A stretch of 64,000 bases of DNA. Source: Rhodobacter sp. GTDB lineage: Bacteria > Pseudomonadota > Alphaproteobacteria > Rhodobacterales > Rhodobacteraceae. The notes below the pieces were generated by a model. The model was not told the DNA's origin. It ran no database searches and saw only the letters and a program-made list of their open reading frames with translations. The stretch's first letter is position 1, and each line of letters starts with the position of its first letter. Where the stretch lies: contig JACKKF010000004.1 of NCBI GenBank assembly GCA_020637555.1, positions 1 through 64,000 on the forward strand, given 5' to 3'. Made by a program: the position numbers and the translations under genes. Below, piece by piece: positions 1-8,506 of the stretch.

Positions 1-947
1 AGGAACTCTCGCGCGGCTATATCGGCGTCGGCTCTTTGGGGACGCGCAGCGAAATCGCGGCGGAACTGATCCTGACCGGTGGCACCGACGCGCAGAAATC
101 GCACTGGCTGCCGCGCATCGCCTCGGGCGAGATTCTGCCGACCGCGGTGTTTACCGAACCGAACACCGGGTCCGATCTGGGTAGCCTGCGCACCCGGGCG
201 GTCAAGGTGGGCGATGACTATGAGGTGACCGGCAACAAGACCTGGATCACCCACGCCGCCCGCACCCATGTGATGACCCTGCTGGCCCGCACCGACCCGA
301 ACACCACGGATTATCGCGGCCTGTCGATGTTTCTGGCGGAAAAGATCCCCGGCACCGATGAACAGCCCTTCCCCACCCCCGGCATGACCGGCGGCGAGAT
401 CGAGGTGCTGGGCTATCGCGGCATGAAGGAATACGAGCTGGGCTTTGACGGTTTCAAGGTCAAGGGCGAGAACCTGCTGGGCGGCGAGGAAGGCAAGGGC
501 TTCAAGCAGCTCATGCAGACCTTCGAGTCCGCCCGCATCCAGACCGCCGCCCGCGCCATTGGCGTGGCGCAGAACGCGCTGGAGGTCGGGATGCAATACG
601 CCGAGGACCGCAAGCAGTTCGGCCGCGCGCTGATCCAGTTCCCCCGCGTCGCCGACAAGCTGGCGATGATGGCGGTGGAAATCATGGTCGCCCGGCAACT
701 GACCTATTTCAGCGCCTGGCAGAAGGACCACGACAAACGCTGCGACCTGGAAGCGGGCATGGCCAAGCTGCTGGGCGCGCGCGTGGCCTGGGCGGCGGCC
801 GACAACGCGCTGCAGATCCATGGTGGCAACGGCTTTGCGCTGGAATACCAGATCAGCCGCATCCTGTGTGACGCGCGCATCCTCAACATCTTCGAGGGTG
901 CGGGCGAGATCCAGGCGCAGGTCATCGCCCGCCGCCTGCTGGGCTGA
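1..947 (+). CDS. mcd: Acyl-CoA dehydrogenase, probably (2S)-methylsuccinyl-CoA dehydrogenase (5' end cut off)
   Basis: FAD-dependent acyl-CoA dehydrogenase, C-terminal about 315 residues; the reading frame is already open at base 3, so the gene begins outside the window. The visible part starts with SRGYIGVGSLGTRSEIAAEL and contains the substrate/FAD loop FTEPNTGSDLGS, the WITHAARTH strand, RKQFGRALIQFPRVADK and the C-terminal IHGGNGFALEYQISR. From memory, the GVGSLGTRSEIAAELI and FPTPGMTGGEIEVLGYRGMKEYE stretches fit methylsuccinyl-CoA dehydrogenase, which oxidises methylsuccinyl-CoA to mesaconyl-CoA in the ethylmalonyl-CoA pathway of acetyl-CoA assimilation. That family is about 550 residues with an N-terminal extension I cannot see here. 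Family membership is certain; the exact substrate is inferred. It converges on the next gene with a 3-bp gap. Confidence 0.8.
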   Translation, partial: ELSRGYIGVGSLGTRSEIAAELILTGGTDAQKSHWLPRIASGEILPTAVFTEPNTGSDLGSLRTRAVKVGDDYEVTGNKTWITHAARTHVMTLLARTDPNTTDYRGLSMFLAEKIPGTDEQPFPTPGMTGGEIEVLGYRGMKEYELGFDGFKVKGENLLGGEEGKGFKQLMQTFESARIQTAARAIGVAQNALEVGMQYAEDRKQFGRALIQFPRVADKLAMMAVEIMVARQLTYFSAWQKDHDKRCDLEAGMAKLLGARVAWAAADNALQIHGGNGFALEYQISRILCDARILNIFEGAGEIQAQVIARRLLG

Positions 948-950
948 CGA

Positions 951-1427
951 TCAGCCCTTTGGCGGGATCAGTTCGTCGGCCTCGGGTGTCATGTCCTCGG
1001 CCAGGGGCAGGGTGCCCGTGGCGGCGATGCCCGGGCCGGCAGGCGGATGATCCGTGGCCTGGATCCAGGTCTTTGCCTCGGCCAGGTCCGCGCGGGTAAA
1101 GGTGCGCACCGGGCAGGGCATCAGCGGCGCGAACATCCGCACGCCGTTGCGGATCCAGGCGACATCGCTGACCACGCCGATCCGGGCGAATTTCGACAGA
1201 TGCTCGACCCCGACCCTGGTGTCCTGAAACATGGCGCCCAGGGTGTAACCGGTGAAATCCTCGCCCAGGACATACAGCAGCTTGACCTTGCCCTCGGCGG
1301 CGATACGGGCCTCGATCGCGGGGATCAATTCCTTGGTATAGGCGTCATGGTCGATCTCGCCGGTGGCCTCGAAGGCCAGGGTATCGGCGGGAAAGCCTTC
1401 GAGCAGACGGAAATGTCCGTGGCCCAT
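951..1427 (-). CDS. SpoIIAA-like (STAS-fold) protein
   Basis: Small soluble protein of 158 residues. The core LEGFPADTLAFEATGEIDHD, the later KLLYVLGEDFTGYTLGAM and the FARIGVVSD strand fit the SpoIIAA-like family (STAS-like fold). Most members are 120-130 residues with no established biochemical role; some bind lipid. The last 30 or so residues (after TDHPPAG) are a low-complexity tail beyond the domain. The ATG at 1427 is preceded by AAAGGAG, which supports this start. It lies tail to tail with the acyl-CoA dehydrogenase and upstream of no obvious partner, so a function cannot be inferred from context. Confidence 0.75.
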   Translation of the reverse strand: MGHGHFRLLEGFPADTLAFEATGEIDHDAYTKELIPAIEARIAAEGKVKLLYVLGEDFTGYTLGAMFQDTRVGVEHLSKFARIGVVSDVAWIRNGVRMFAPLMPCPVRTFTRADLAEAKTWIQATDHPPAGPGIAATGTLPLAEDMTPEADELIPPKG

Positions 1428-1507
1428 GGGGGTCTCCTTTCGTCCGGTTGTGGGGCGATACTAACCCCACCCGGGCGCAAAAGGCCAAGCCAAACCTGCG
1501 TGACGGG

Positions 1508-2752
1508 TCAGACCGGCCCGGCCTGGCCGCGGCGCACCCGTGCCGCCGGGGCCACCCCCAGCATCGGGTGCAGGCGCGATGCCAGAACGAACATCGCGCC
1601 CAGGCCCAGGCCGACCACGGCAAAGATCCCCTGGATCGGCGCGACCATCAGCACCAGCGCGCCGACCCCGGGCGTCATGATGCCCGACACGTCGCGAAAG
1701 CTGGAATAGACCGCCGCCATTTCCGTGCGTTCGCTGGGCTTCACCGCCATCAGGAACGGCAGCCCGCCCGATACGTCCAGCAGGATCAGAAAACCCGATG
1801 CCGCGAACAGGCAGGCAACCGCCAGCGCCGGCACCGGCGAGACGGCGGCCAGCAGGAACCCGGTCGCCGTGCAGAAAAAGCCCGTGCGCACCGCGACGCG
1901 CACGCTGTGCCGCTGCACCCAGCGCAGCATCAGCGGGGTGATGAACAGGAAGCCGTTGGTGACGGATACCAGGATGCCGCCCAGCTCGGGGTTCAGGCCA
2001 TTCTCGATGGCGTAGATCGGCAGATAGACGATATAGCCCCACCAGCCGCAGGACCGCAGCACCGCGAACAGCCATCCGGCGATCAGCCGCGGCTGGGCGA
2101 AGAACCGGCTCAGAAAGGCCAGCGGGTTGGGCGCCGTGCCGCGGGCCTTCTGGATCAGCTTGCCATTGCCCAGACGCAACCACCAGAAAACGGCGATCTG
2201 GATCACGGCGAACAGCGCGACCAGCAGAAAGGGGATCGGCTCCCACAGGCGGTAAAGGGCGACGCCGGTCACGGGGCCCGCGCTCCAGGCCAGCGCGCCA
2301 TAGAACATGCGCAGGGTCTCGGTGCGGCCCAGGTCGTTCTTGGACACATAGTCCAGCACATAGGCGTTCAGGCAGATGAAGCAGGTCACGGTCGCCAGGG
2401 TGCAGGCCACCAGTGCGGCCACGATCATGCCGCCGCCCATCGCTCCCACCAGACCGCCGAGCAGATAGAGCCCCGCGCCCAGCGTATAGAGCCAGCGCCT
2501 GGGAATGCGCCTGTTGATCCACGGCAGCAGCAATCCCACGGTCAACGAGGTCAGCCCGATCGCGAAATACACCCGCGAGACCCGGCCCGCGTCCCCCAGG
2601 GCGTGATACATCGCCAGCGGAAAGACGGACAGCAACATGCCACGGATCATGGCTTCGATCCCGGAGAGGGTCGCAAAGGCGCGCGCACCCGGTTTGCGGG
2701 CCGCACCGGCAGGCGGGTGCCGCAGCCACTCGGGAATGGATCGTTCGAACAT
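1508..2752 (-). CDS. MFS transporter
   Basis: Integral membrane protein of 414 residues with about 12 hydrophobic segments in two halves separated by a basic central loop (around KLIQKARGTAPNP). The loop between helices 2 and 3 has the basic NRRIPRRW stretch, the position of the usual MFS motif A, but the canonical GxxxDRxGRR is degenerate. Substrate cannot be told from sequence. It sits alone on the minus strand between the SpoIIAA-like gene and the paa cluster. About 210 bp separate it from paaZ (2753-2962), where I see no gene. It could be an aromatic or organic acid carrier because of the neighbouring paa genes, but this is only a guess. Confidence 0.75.
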   Translation of the reverse strand: MFERSIPEWLRHPPAGAARKPGARAFATLSGIEAMIRGMLLSVFPLAMYHALGDAGRVSRVYFAIGLTSLTVGLLLPWINRRIPRRWLYTLGAGLYLLGGLVGAMGGGMIVAALVACTLATVTCFICLNAYVLDYVSKNDLGRTETLRMFYGALAWSAGPVTGVALYRLWEPIPFLLVALFAVIQIAVFWWLRLGNGKLIQKARGTAPNPLAFLSRFFAQPRLIAGWLFAVLRSCGWWGYIVYLPIYAIENGLNPELGGILVSVTNGFLFITPLMLRWVQRHSVRVAVRTGFFCTATGFLLAAVSPVPALAVACLFAASGFLILLDVSGGLPFLMAVKPSERTEMAAVYSSFRDVSGIMTPGVGALVLMVAPIQGIFAVVGLGLGAMFVLASRLHPMLGVAPAARVRRGQAGPV

Positions 2753-2962
2753 GGGCGGCCTCCTGCCACCCAGCCGATCCTATCCTGCCCCATCTGTCGC
2801 TTCTGGCAGCGACGCCGGGACGGTCGCATTTCACTCAGTCCCGGAAACGGGCCCGCGATGTTTGCAGGGGTGCCCGGGGCCCCGGCCATGATCCCGGCCA
2901 TGACCGTGCGTCAGCGGGGACCGACCGGCCCTCGCTGACGCGCGCGGCTGCCGCCGATCCCG

Positions 2963-5011
2963 TCACATCGGCCAGTGCTTGGCCACCATGGTGAGAACGT
3001 CGTATTGGGCGACCACGGCGCCCGTCTGGTTGCTGACCTTGCAGTCCCAGCGGACCTCGCCGTGTTCGGCGTTTTCGCGCGGGTTGATCTCCTTGCAGGT
3101 CAGTTCCACACCCAGCGTGTCGCCGGGGTTCACGGGCGTCAGGAACCGCAGGTTGTCCACGCCGTAATTTGCCAGAACCGGCCCGGGATCGGGCTGCACG
3201 AACAGCCCCGCGGCGAAACTGACGATCAGATAGCCATGCGCCACTCGCCCGTCGAAGAAGGGGTTCGCGCGCGCGGCCTCCTCGTCCATATGGGCATAAA
3301 AGGTGTCGCCGGTGAACTGTGCGAAATGTTCGATATCGTCCAGCGTGACGGTGCGGGTCGCGGTGACGATCCTGTCGCCCACGCGCAGATCGTCCAGCGA
3401 TTTGCGGAACGGGTGCACATCCTCGCGCGTGGGGGCGCCGGGTTGCCAGCGCCCGGTGACGGCACTCAGCAGACGCGGGGCGCCCTGCACGGCCGTGCGC
3501 TGCATGAAGTGCTTGACCCCCCGAATGCCGCCCATTTCCTCGCCGCCGCCCGCGCGCCCGGGGCCGCCATGCACCAGATTGGGCAGGGGCGCACCGTGGC
3601 CGGTGCTTGTTTTCGCGCTGGCCCGGTTGCCGATCAGGATGCGGCCGTGGAACGGCGCCATGCCCAGAACCGCCTGTTCGGCCACCTCGGGCGCGTCGGT
3701 AAAGACCGAGGCCGCCAGCGACCCCTTGCCGCGCTGCGTGAGGGCGATCGCCTCGTCGAGGTCGTCATAGGGCATCACGGTGCTGACGGGGCCAAAGGCC
3801 TCGACGTCATGCACCGCCTGCGCCGCACCCGGCTTGTCGCAATACAGCACCACCGGGTTCAGGAACGCCCCGGCGTCCGGGTCCCCCGATGTCACGGTCA
3901 CCGCATCGGGGTTGCCCACGACGATCTCGGCATCCGCCTGCAAGTCGCGGATCCGTGCCCGCACCTCGTCGCGCTGCGCCATCGAGGCCAGCGCGCCCAT
4001 GCGTGTGCCCTCGTCGCCCGGCAGACCGACGCCCATCTTGCGCAGCGCCGCGCCCAGTGCGGCGATGACCGCCTGTTCCTGCCCGCGTGGCACCAGAACG
4101 CGGCGGATCGCGGTGCATTTCTGCCCCGCCTTGACCGTCATCTCGCGCGTGACCTCTTTCACGAACAGGTCGAACTCAGGCGTGCCCGGCACCGCATCCG
4201 GTCCCAGGACCGAGGCATTGAGACTGTCCGCCTCCATCGTGAAGCGCACCGAATTCTCGACGATCGCGCGCGAGGCTTTCAGCATCCGCCCGGTGCTGGC
4301 CGAGCCGGTGAACGTCACCACGTCCTGCCCGGTCACATGGTCCAGCAGATCCCCGGTCGAACCGCAGATCAGTTGCAACGCGCCCTCGGGCAGAAGCCCC
4401 GTCTCGATGATCCGGCGCACCACCAGTTCCGTCAGATAGGCGGTCTGCGAGGCCGGCTTGATGATCGCCGGCATCCCGGCCAGCAGCGTCGGCGCCAGTT
4501 TCTCAAGCATCCCCCAGACGGGGAAGTTGAACGCGTTGATATGCACCGCCACCCCGTGCAGGGGCGACAGGACATGCTGCGCGGCAAAGCTGCCGTCTTT
4601 TGACAGGGGCTCGACGTTGCCTTCGACCAGAACCCTGGTGTTGGGCAGTTCGCGCCGTCCCTGTCCGGAATAGCTGAACAGCGTGTGAATCCCGCCTTCG
4701 ATATCCACCATCCCGTCGCGGGGGGTGGCGCCGGTCGCCAGCGACAGCGCGTGGAATTCGTCCTTGCGTTCGGTCAGCGCCTTGCCCAGCGCCTTCAGCA
4801 TCTCGGCGCGCTGGTGAAAGGTCATCGCCCTGAGCGCGGCGCCCGACCGGCGGCCATGATCCAGCGCCTCGGCCATGTTCAGGCCGGATGCGTCAATGGT
4901 CGCCACCGGCGCGCCGGTGCCCGCGTCGCGCAACACCACGCCGTCGCGTGTGCCCGCTTTCCATTCACCACAGATATAGCTTTTCAGGGCATGAGGGGGT
5001 TGGGCCGTCAT
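2963..5011 (-). CDS. paaZ: Bifunctional PaaZ: oxepin-CoA hydrolase / semialdehyde dehydrogenase
   Basis: Opens the oxepin-CoA ring and oxidises the resulting semialdehyde to 3-oxo-5,6-dehydrosuberyl-CoA in aerobic phenylacetate catabolism. At 682 residues it has the full two-domain length. Residues 1 to about 520 are an aldehyde dehydrogenase with the cofactor strand VTFTGSASTGRML, the general-base region FTMEADSLN and the catalytic cysteine in GQKCTAIRRVL. Residues about 545-680 are a MaoC-like (R)-hydratase hot-dog domain with HFAQFTGDTFYAHMDE and FFDGRVAHGYL. It is the last gene of the paa operon, 24 bp after the broken PaaA/PaaC-family gene. The reading frame is intact, unlike the genes just upstream. 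Confidence 0.95.
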   Translation of the reverse strand: MTAQPPHALKSYICGEWKAGTRDGVVLRDAGTGAPVATIDASGLNMAEALDHGRRSGAALRAMTFHQRAEMLKALGKALTERKDEFHALSLATGATPRDGMVDIEGGIHTLFSYSGQGRRELPNTRVLVEGNVEPLSKDGSFAAQHVLSPLHGVAVHINAFNFPVWGMLEKLAPTLLAGMPAIIKPASQTAYLTELVVRRIIETGLLPEGALQLICGSTGDLLDHVTGQDVVTFTGSASTGRMLKASRAIVENSVRFTMEADSLNASVLGPDAVPGTPEFDLFVKEVTREMTVKAGQKCTAIRRVLVPRGQEQAVIAALGAALRKMGVGLPGDEGTRMGALASMAQRDEVRARIRDLQADAEIVVGNPDAVTVTSGDPDAGAFLNPVVLYCDKPGAAQAVHDVEAFGPVSTVMPYDDLDEAIALTQRGKGSLAASVFTDAPEVAEQAVLGMAPFHGRILIGNRASAKTSTGHGAPLPNLVHGGPGRAGGGEEMGGIRGVKHFMQRTAVQGAPRLLSAVTGRWQPGAPTREDVHPFRKSLDDLRVGDRIVTATRTVTLDDIEHFAQFTGDTFYAHMDEEAARANPFFDGRVAHGYLIVSFAAGLFVQPDPGPVLANYGVDNLRFLTPVNPGDTLGVELTCKEINPRENAEHGEVRWDCKVSNQTGAVVAQYDVLTMVAKHWPM

Positions 5012-5035
5012 GTCGGCTCCTTTCAGGATCAGCGG

Positions 5036-5802
5036 TCAGTTCAGCGAAAGCTCGGCGACCAGCGCGCGCACGGCGCCCTGCCAGTCGGCCAGCATCGCCT
5101 CGTTCGTGCGATGTCGCAGGCCCAGCCGTGCCAGGCGTTCATAGCGCGCGGAATTGGCCGCGCCGAACCCGGCGGCGACCCGGGGATGCCAATAGGCGAT
5201 CGAGGCCCTGGCCATCTCGCGCCCTGATTCGGTCTGGGCGATCCGCGTCAGCCCCTCGATGCCCAGGTCGGCATGGCGGCCCTCGATCGGGGCGATGGCG
5301 CGGAACACCTCGGCCAGCGGCTGATACGAGACCTGCGCCATTTCGGCCAGTTGCAGTTTTGCAGCCTGCCCCTGCAGCACGTTCATGCACCACGGCATCC
5401 ACCCAGCCGGTCATCGGATAGTGAAATTGCCGCCGCATGTCGCCGTCTCTGACGGGTGGCGCCGATAGACGGCGTCCCGCGGCAGGCGGGCAGCCCAGTG
5501 GTGAACCCTCGTAGCGGTCGGTGCACGACGCCGAAATCCGCCAGATCGCCAGACCTGCCTGCATGGTCGGCCTTTTCCAGCGTGATGCGCGGCGGCGATG
5601 CGGCTCTTGATACCGGCGCGTCGTTGATCGCGTTCGCGAACTCCGCTGAGGTCGCCAGTTCGCTGTCCACGAAACTGGCCATCAGGCGCAGCAACTCGCC
5701 GACGGTAGCGCGCCGCACGCTGCCCGGAGAGGTCAGAGCCGCCGTGGGCGAGATAGTCCTCGATGTTCGCGTCGGGTCATGGCGGGGCCCCTCACTGGTC
5801 AT
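5036..5802 (-). pseudogene. Extra PaaA/PaaC-family (ferritin-like) protein, frameshifted
   Basis: Reading through three frames recovers a protein of about 255 residues: LTSPGS, GELLRLMASFVDSELATSAE, ITLEKADHAGR, FHYPMTGWVDAVV, then the intact C-terminal third MNVLQGQAAKLQLAEMAQVS ... ARYERLARLGLRH. This resembles the 'phenylacetic acid catabolic' ferritin-like family (the fold of PaaA and PaaC) but is a separate gene from both. Its ATG at 5802 lies in ATGACCAGTGA, so it overlaps the paaE stop, indicating translational coupling. At least four indels break the frame between about 5390 and 5800, while total length stays normal, so sequence error is likelier than decay. Its role in the operon is unknown; it could assemble with, or replace, a monooxygenase subunit. 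Confidence 0.6.
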
Positions 5803-6859
5803 ATAGCTGACGACAACACGCACGCCCGCGGATACAGCACTGGCAGGCGTCAGGACATATCTCCGGGCGACCCCAATCCTCCAGCGCAGATTGGTGTGCA
5901 ATCTCGACGTCGCCTTCCAGCACCTTTTTTGCGCGGCAGGTCGAACAGACCCGGCCTTTGCAGGCATAGGGCGCGTCCAAGCAGTTCTGACAGCGCGGTC
6001 CAGCAGGCTTCGCCGGTCTTGGGGCATGGGCCGGAAGGTGGGTCGCGCCATCCAGCGTGACCGTCGCCCCCGCAGGCTTCGCCGGTGTCGGTGGTCTGGC
6101 TGGCGGCCTTCTGCCGGCGCGCCTGGCTGACCTGCTGGAGGCGAACGCTCGAATCCTGATCTGGTCGTCCGTCAGCCCGTGGTCCTTCAGGCTGCGGGCG
6201 ATGGTCAGCATCATCGGTTCCGGCCCGCAGATGAAAGCGGTGTCCACATCTGCGCATCCACCCATAATGGGTGAACAGCGCGGTCAGCTTGGCCTCGTCG
6301 ACCGTGACCGCTGTGAACAGGGTCGATATCCTCGCCCCGGCCTCTGCGCACATGAATGACGCTGAGGCGACCCGTAGAGGTTCTTCGGTCCTCCAGTTCC
6401 TCGCGGAACATGATCGAATTGATCTTGCCGGTTTGTATAGACAGCGTGAAGCGCGATTTCGGTCTGCGCGTCAGCACGGTTTTCAGGATCGACAGCACCG
6501 GCGTGATGCTGATCCCGCGAAGCCTGTGCACCTGGGCCTGCCCGGCATCCAGCGGCGTGGAAATTCCCCCATCGGCGGCATCGCTTCCAGCACCGCGCCG
6601 GGGCCAAAGCTGTTCGCCCAGTGCTGAACGCGCCGCCATCGACGCGCTTGATCCTGACCTTGAGCAGACCTCGTCCAGCCCCGCGCAGATCGAATAGGAC
6701 TGGCGTACTCGCCGTCGAACTCCGCGGCGAAAGGTCAGATACTGCCCCGGTAAAGGCAGCGCGCGCGGCGTCCTCAGGGCGGGGGCGCAGGGTGACGACA
6801 ACCGCGTCGCGGTGTCCTGTGCACATCGATCACGTCGAGGGGGCAGGAAAACGGGCCAT
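5792..6859 (-). pseudogene. paaE: Phenylacetyl-CoA epoxidase reductase subunit PaaE, frameshifted
   Basis: NAD(P)H-dependent FAD/2Fe-2S reductase feeding electrons to the PaaABC(D) epoxidase. Pieces in different frames spell the family in order: DAVVVTLRPRPEDAA, QSYSICAGLDE, RIKRVDGGAFST, ITPVLSILKTVL, INSIMFREELED, DTAFICGPEPMMLTIARSLK, then the C-terminal ferredoxin with LDAPYACKGRVCSTCRAK and a last cysteine near CQC. The ATG at 6859 follows GAGGG, and the end (TGA at 5792) overlaps the next start. The span of 1068 bp is close to the expected 356 codons although many single-base indels scatter the frame. That near-normal length plus preserved motifs argues for sequencing or assembly error. 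Confidence 0.7.
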
Positions 6860-6869
6860 GTCAGCACCC

Positions 6870-7314
6870 TCAGATCGAGCCGAACTGGCTGACCTTTTCC
6901 GTATGGTCGATCCGCAGCGCGGGCAGGGGCAATCACTGTTGCTGCTGCCGCCGGTCAGCTCGCGCGATCCGCCCGGCCAGAACGCCGTCGGCGGCGGTGC
7001 TGTCGATGGGCGGCGCGATGCCGTAAAGGCGCAGCGCGCCTGCGGGCCCGGGCCTGATCCAGTCCGATGTCCGTGCCGGGCTCAGCTGCCGTTCCAGCCG
7101 CAGGCCGAGACGCCCTCGGGGCGCGCAGCTTGCGCTCGATTTCCGTGTTGATGACGCTGGTCGCGGGGCAGCTGGAATAGGGTTATGACCAGACCACCAG
7201 CGTGTTTCGCCGGTCATAGGCGACATCGCGGATGATCCCCAGACCGGTCAGGCTGATGACCGATCCGTCGGGCACCCGCCCAGCCGACCAGACCTGTTCC
7301 AGCGCCGCGCTCAT
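6870..7314 (-). pseudogene. paaD: PaaD (DUF59-type iron-sulfur maturation factor for the epoxidase), frameshifted and short at the 3' end
   Basis: PaaD helps mature the phenylacetyl-CoA epoxidase. The start MSAALEQVW at 7314 shares ATGA with the paaC stop. Recognisable pieces are VISLTGLGIIRDVAYD, a stretch matching YSGCPATSVIN in shifted frames, LRLERQLSP, YGIAPPID and, near the end, CPRCGST followed by TEKVSQFGS in another frame. The gene then reads ATC TGA straight after FGS. Family members continue for about 20 more residues with two further cysteines and end in ...FKCI, so about 60-70 bases seem missing between FGS and the last codon. Several single-base indels also interrupt the middle. 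Confidence 0.6.
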
Positions 7315-8151
7315 GTCCTCACCACTGCGTCGGGATAGGCGCGCAGCCACTGCATCGTGGACAGCAGATGCCCCATGGTGCTCGCTGTGGCGACCCCGTT
7401 GCCACCCCTATAAGAAGTCGCTGGCGGGGCGCGTGAGCGTGGCCTCGGTCAGCACTGCCCCCACCACTCGAAACCCAGCCTGCACGCAGGCTTTCGGGTG
7501 CGGCATGACCCCGGCCCGGCCAGCAAGGCGCGTCGGCGGCGTCGCCCAGAACATCTCGCCGGTGTAGCCCCACAGCGCATCCAGCGCGGCCTGCATCCCG
7601 GCGTGGCTTTCCTCGGTCCTGCCGCCCAGTGGGATCACCAGGATCGGCGGACCGCCTCGATATGAGCAAGCCACTTCCTTGCTCTGCCTTTGGCGGCGCG
7701 ATCTCGGCGATGCGGGCGTCGGTCGATCCCTCCAGCGCCTTACATCGGCTGGTGCCGTGCGTCGAACAGGGAACTGGCGCATCAGCGTCATGCCGAAATC
7801 GCCGTTCGGGCGCTCGACCACAGCAGATTGTGGAAATCCCGTGGCGGCGAAAGGCCAGCGTAATGGCGTCGCGGCCGCGGCCCCGACCTCGCTGGCCAGC
7901 CCCAGCCAGAGCTGCGTCTGACCGATCAGGTCCAGCGCCATGTTGGCCAGCGCGATGTCTTCTCGAGGATGGCGCGTACGCACCATTCCGGATACGCGGC
8001 GCCCCAGATCAGCGTGTTGTCGCCCAGCCGGGCCAGGCCGGTGAATGTCAAGGCTCAAGGAGCCCGCCGCCAGCGGCGCGCGCCCCGTTCCGCCCGCCGA
8101 CCGCGCGAGTTCCGCGGCATCGGGCGTCATCATGTCGGACATCGCGGGCAT
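7311..8151 (-). pseudogene. paaC: Phenylacetyl-CoA epoxidase subunit PaaC, frameshifted
   Basis: PaaC is the inactive ferritin-like partner of the catalytic PaaA. Visible pieces: MTPDAAELAR, EDIALANMALDLIGQTQLWL, VVERPNGDFGMTLMRQF, AKEVA in a shifted frame, TEESHAGMQAALDALWGYTG, GAVLTEATLTRPASDF and the end MGHLLSTMQWL followed by RAYPDAV. The start region overlaps the paaB stop (TGATG); ATG at 8151 is used, GTG at 8154 or ATG further in are alternatives. It ends in ACATGA, sharing ATGA with paaD. Frame changes occur near 7330-7410, 7500-7870 and 7970-8080. All conserved blocks are present in order, so this is a damaged reading of a complete gene. Confidence 0.7.
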
Positions 8152-8435
8152 CACATGTGCCCCACTTCATCGGGAATGTCGTAAAAGGTCGGATGGCGAT
8201 AGACCTTGGCGTTCGAGGGTTCGAACAGCGGGCCCTTGTCCGAAGGCGCCGAGGCGGTGATGTCGCCCGACTTGACGACCCAGATCGACACGCCTTCGTT
8301 GCGGCGCGTGTAGACATCGCGTGCATGGCGGATCGCCAGTTCCGCGTCGGGGGCGTGCAGGCTGCCCACATGACGATGGTTCAGCCCGTGCTGACCCCGG
8401 ATGAAAACTTCCCAAAGCGGCCATTCGTTGGACAT
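8151..8435 (-). CDS. paaB: Phenylacetyl-CoA epoxidase subunit PaaB
   Basis: Small structural subunit (94 residues) bridging PaaAC heterodimers in the 1,2-phenylacetyl-CoA epoxidase. It has the full family pattern: WPLWEVFIRGQHGLNHRHVG near the N-terminus, HAPDAELAIRHARDVYTRR, then EGVSIWVVKSGDI and the C-terminal YRHPTFYDIPDEVGHM. The ATG at 8435 is preceded by AAAGGGAAGG, which selects it over longer in-frame starts. It is intact and lies between paaA (about 70 bp upstream, an interval holding a repeat element) and paaC (overlapping). Confidence 0.95.
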   Translation of the reverse strand: MSNEWPLWEVFIRGQHGLNHRHVGSLHAPDAELAIRHARDVYTRRNEGVSIWVVKSGDITASAPSDKGPLFEPSNAKVYRHPTFYDIPDEVGHM

Positions 8436-8447
8436 GACCTTCCCTTT

Positions 8448-8506
8448 CATCTTGTCCCAAATACGCTGGGGGTGAATTTGCGTCGCAAAGAGGGGGCAAC
8501 GCCCCC
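8448..8506 (-). repeat. Intergenic repeat, CGTATTT...ACAAGATGA subtype, with GC hairpin
   Basis: Read on the minus strand: a GGGGGC-loop-GCCCCC type hairpin (8492-8506, loop AAC), a TTTGCG...AATTCACCCCC linker, then AGCGTATTTGGGACAAGATGA. The same core occurs at 22.44 kb and twice at 56.4-56.5 kb. The element sits inside the paa operon between paaA and paaB, immediately after the paaA stop codon, so it may act as an mRNA-stabilising or attenuating hairpin there. Confidence 0.7.
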
